DNA from: a virus
Strand: one strand, 5' to 3'
DNA length: 21,609 nt
IMG/VR virus record: IMGVR_UViG_3300034062_005659
Span: 1 to 21,609 of that record
In this document: piece after piece, positions 20,294-21,609 of the stretch
How the letters are laid out: each line of letters starts with the position of its first letter
Numbering within the stretch: the stretch's first letter is position 1
Program-made: the position numbers and the translations under genes
Notes under the pieces: generated by a model
The model's input: only the letters and a program-made list of their open reading frames with translations
The model's database searches: none
Told to the model about the DNA's origin: nothing

Positions 20294-20580
20294 TCTGGTG
20301 GCTTCAGTGTGCCTGTGGCGCAATCGCGCTGGGTGTCTCGTTGTGGGCGGTGCTTGATAAGCGGGTGAAGACGCGGGTCTTTGGCACGCTTGCTTTTTCT
20401 GGTGTCGGGCTGATTGCGGCGCTACACATGCAGCAACGACCGGTGCTGATCAAGCAGATGCCGGATGCGGTAGTGCTGATGTTTAGCATCGCGCTGGCGC
20501 TACTCGCGGTTGCGATGCTGCTGCACTATCTCGAGCGATCATTCACGCAAGATTTCTACGAGCACCGTGAAACTCTCTGA
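20290..20580 (+). CDS. second small membrane protein of the lysis cassette (holin or antiholin)
   Basis: 96 residues with three hydrophobic stretches: WLQCACGAIALGVSLWAVL, FGTLAFSGVGLIAALHM and VVLMFSIALALLAVAMLLHY. The C-terminus is charged (LERSFTQDFYEHRETL). Its start overlaps the previous stop by four bases (ATGA) and its end overlaps the endolysin start by 14, so the three are almost certainly made from one message with coupled translation. No family recognised; a role in lysis timing is inferred from position. Confidence 0.65.
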   Translation: MIWWLQCACGAIALGVSLWAVLDKRVKTRVFGTLAFSGVGLIAALHMQQRPVLIKQMPDAVVLMFSIALALLAVAMLLHYLERSFTQDFYEHRETL

Positions 20581-21004
20581 GCATTTTTCGCTGGCCGAGC
20601 TGTGCTTTTCGCAGACGGCAGCACGACACGGTATCGATAACCAGCCACCGGCTGAGGTCATCGAGAATCTGCGCAAGCTGACCGGGTATCTGGAAACGAT
20701 TCGCGCTGCACTCGGCGACGCGCCACTACGCATTAGCAGCGGCTACCGTAGCCCGGCGCTGAACGCGCTAATAAAAGGTAGTGCCGCGAACAGCGCGCAC
20801 ACGCGCGGTCTGGCAGCGGATATAAGTAGCGACCGTTTCTCTCCCGCTGAGCTGGCCCGAGCGATCGCCAAGATGAATCTCGATCTGGATCAGATCATTC
20901 TTGAGTACGACGCGTGGGTGCATATCGGCCTCGCCAACAAAAACCCACGCCGTCAGCTACTGAGCGTGCGACGCGGCACCGGGTTCGTGACGGGGCTGGG
21001 CTGA
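20567..21004 (+). CDS. endolysin, peptidase M15-type
   Basis: 145 residues started at GTG 20567 (reading VKLSEHFSLAELCFSQTAAR); upstream codons are out of keeping with the family and overlap the previous gene. The M15/D-Ala-D-Ala carboxypeptidase zinc pattern is complete: H78 and D85 in SAHTRGLAADI, with E113 and H119 in LEYDAWVHI. LRISSGYRSPALNALIKGS is the usual strand-loop before the first motif. Role: cleaves peptide stems or crosslinks of the murein after the holin opens the membrane. No signal peptide, so it depends on the holin. It overlaps the spanin start by one base (TGATG). Ribosome site weak, consistent with coupling. Confidence 0.85.
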   Translation: MKLSEHFSLAELCFSQTAARHGIDNQPPAEVIENLRKLTGYLETIRAALGDAPLRISSGYRSPALNALIKGSAANSAHTRGLAADISSDRFSPAELARAIAKMNLDLDQIILEYDAWVHIGLANKNPRRQLLSVRRGTGFVTGLG

Positions 21005-21513
21005 TGGGTCTGCCGCTGATGTGGCGCATCACCGCTGGCGCGCTGTTGATCGGTGGCTTCGGACTTGGCGCGGGGTGGTGCTACCGACAAGGCCATGCCG
21101 CTGGCGTCGCCGAGGCCACACTGACTTACCGCACCGAGCAGTCGCAGATCGATAACGCGACTCGGGCGCAGACAGAGTCAGCGCAGCGCACGATCACAAA
21201 AACCGTCACCAAGTTCGTGCAGCAAGCCGCTCAGGATCGGGTGCTGTACCGCGACATCATCAAGGAGGTACCGATCTATGTCCCGTCTGATCTGCCTGTG
21301 CTGTCTGGTAGTTTCCGCGTGCTCCACGACGCCGCCGCCAGTGGCCGTGCGCTGCCCGATGCCGGAGATTCCAGCCGAACTGATGCTGCCACCGTCACGG
21401 CTCAAGAGCTTGCCGTGACGCTGGTGGATAACTATGCGGCGTGCCGGGAAGATCAGGGGAGGTTGGAGGCGTTGCAGAGGGTGGTGCGGGTATTGTCGCC
21501 TCAAGACCGATAA
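21004..21513 (+). CDS. inner-membrane spanin (Rz-like)
   Basis: 169 residues from the ATG at 21004, which overlaps the endolysin stop; the upstream frame is shadow. One N-terminal transmembrane helix (ITAGALLIGGFGLGAGWCY) is followed by a periplasmic helical domain (IDNATRAQTESAQRTITKTV, TKFVQQAAQDRVLYRDIIKE) and the C-terminal VTLVDNYAACREDQGRLEAL typical of Rz. Role: spans the periplasm and, with the outer-membrane lipoprotein encoded inside it, disrupts the outer membrane in the last lysis step. This gene requires a Gram-negative host. Confidence 0.85.
   Translation: MGLPLMWRITAGALLIGGFGLGAGWCYRQGHAAGVAEATLTYRTEQSQIDNATRAQTESAQRTITKTVTKFVQQAAQDRVLYRDIIKEVPIYVPSDLPVLSGSFRVLHDAAASGRALPDAGDSSRTDAATVTAQELAVTLVDNYAACREDQGRLEALQRVVRVLSPQDR
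21278..21418 (+). CDS. outer-membrane spanin lipoprotein (Rz1-like), embedded in the Rz gene
   Basis: A 46-residue protein in another frame wholly inside the Rz gene. It has the best ribosome site in the window, AAGGAGGT (21262-21269), 8 bases before the ATG. The sequence is a short lipoprotein: MSRLICLCCLVVSAC with a lipobox VVSA|C, so lipidation would fall on cysteine 15. A proline-rich mature part follows (STTPPPVAVRCPMPEIPAEL) and continues LPPSRLKSLP. This is the lambda Rz1 plan. Mature length is about 32 residues, small but normal for Rz1. Together with Rz it forms the spanin complex. Because it is very short and nested, gene finders will usually miss it. Confidence 0.88.
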   Translation: MSRLICLCCLVVSACSTTPPPVAVRCPMPEIPAELMLPPSRLKSLP

Positions 21514-21541
21514 GCTGGATGAATCAGTCGAATGGCAGTAC

Positions 21542-21609
21542 TTAAAATTTTACCCAAAGCGTGATCAACAGAATCACTAGAAGAAATCTGATCCAGCGCA
21601 GGATGACGT
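21542..21609 (-). CDS. possible C-terminal end of an opposite-strand membrane protein (partial)
   Basis: On the minus strand one frame is open from the window edge to a TAA at 21542-21544. Its 21 residues are almost all hydrophobic, with a few basic ones (ILRWIRFLLVILLITLWVKF), as in a membrane segment. The gene would run towards the lysis cassette and end 28 bases from the Rz stop. It is too short for a firm call. The remaining gap bases 21514-21541 hold no clear terminator. Confidence 0.3.
   Translation of the reverse strand, partial: VILRWIRFLLVILLITLWVKF

Noticed and set aside
1-21609. tRNA genes, CRISPR arrays, insertion sequences, integrase or att sites
   Set aside because: No cloverleaf-like sequence, regularly spaced direct repeats, transposase or recombinase frames were seen on either strand.

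Overview
The window is the late region of a P22-like, short-tailed (podovirus-type) phage or prophage. The host is a Gram-negative bacterium, most likely a proteobacterium. The Gram-negative host follows from a two-component spanin (an Rz protein with an Rz1 lipoprotein nested inside it). The P22 relationship follows from a run of P22-type morphogenesis genes in nearly P22 order: Sf6/P22-type terminases, a long portal, scaffold, coat, gp4-like and gp10-like tail-accessory proteins, and ejection proteins. No integrase, immunity region, replication origin, att site or tRNA is visible, so I cannot tell lysogenic from strictly lytic, nor free phage from prophage.

Left part (1-2919): the C-terminal end of a SNF2-type helicase is cut by the window edge. 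It is followed by a small HTH protein that looks like a Q-type late antiterminator. Two genes on the opposite strand follow (a two-helix membrane protein and a secreted protein), which look like accessory 'moron' genes and are visibly richer in A/T. Between the secreted-protein gene and the next rightward gene lies a regulatory region with a perfect 10-1-10 bp palindrome and a good sigma70-type promoter. Then come an unrecognised gene, a small HTH gene, and about 210 bases of non-coding DNA with an inverted repeat and two terminators in tandem.

Structural part (2920-19961, all rightward): terS, terL and portal are followed by an inserted cassette (7053-9327) with a receptor-binding tail-fibre protein, a 52-residue tail-fibre-associated protein and a protein with an unusual A(F/W)Qxx repeat, closed by a terminator. 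Then come scaffold, coat, another strong terminator, a gp4-like protein, a cupin-like protein, three ejection or internal virion proteins (the middle one interrupted by an in-frame TGA), a gp10-like hub, a small beta-rich protein and a second tail fibre ending in a glycine-rich tip.

Lysis part (19961-21513): two small membrane proteins (holin or antiholin candidates), an M15-type peptidase endolysin started at GTG, the inner-membrane spanin, and the outer-membrane spanin lipoprotein embedded in another frame. All overlap by a few bases, so translation is probably coupled. The last bases may hold the tail of an opposite-strand membrane-protein gene.

The logic that ties the window together is that several intrinsic terminators sit between co-directional late genes. 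This fits late transcription controlled by a processive antiterminator, for which the gene at 701-1102 is the obvious candidate.
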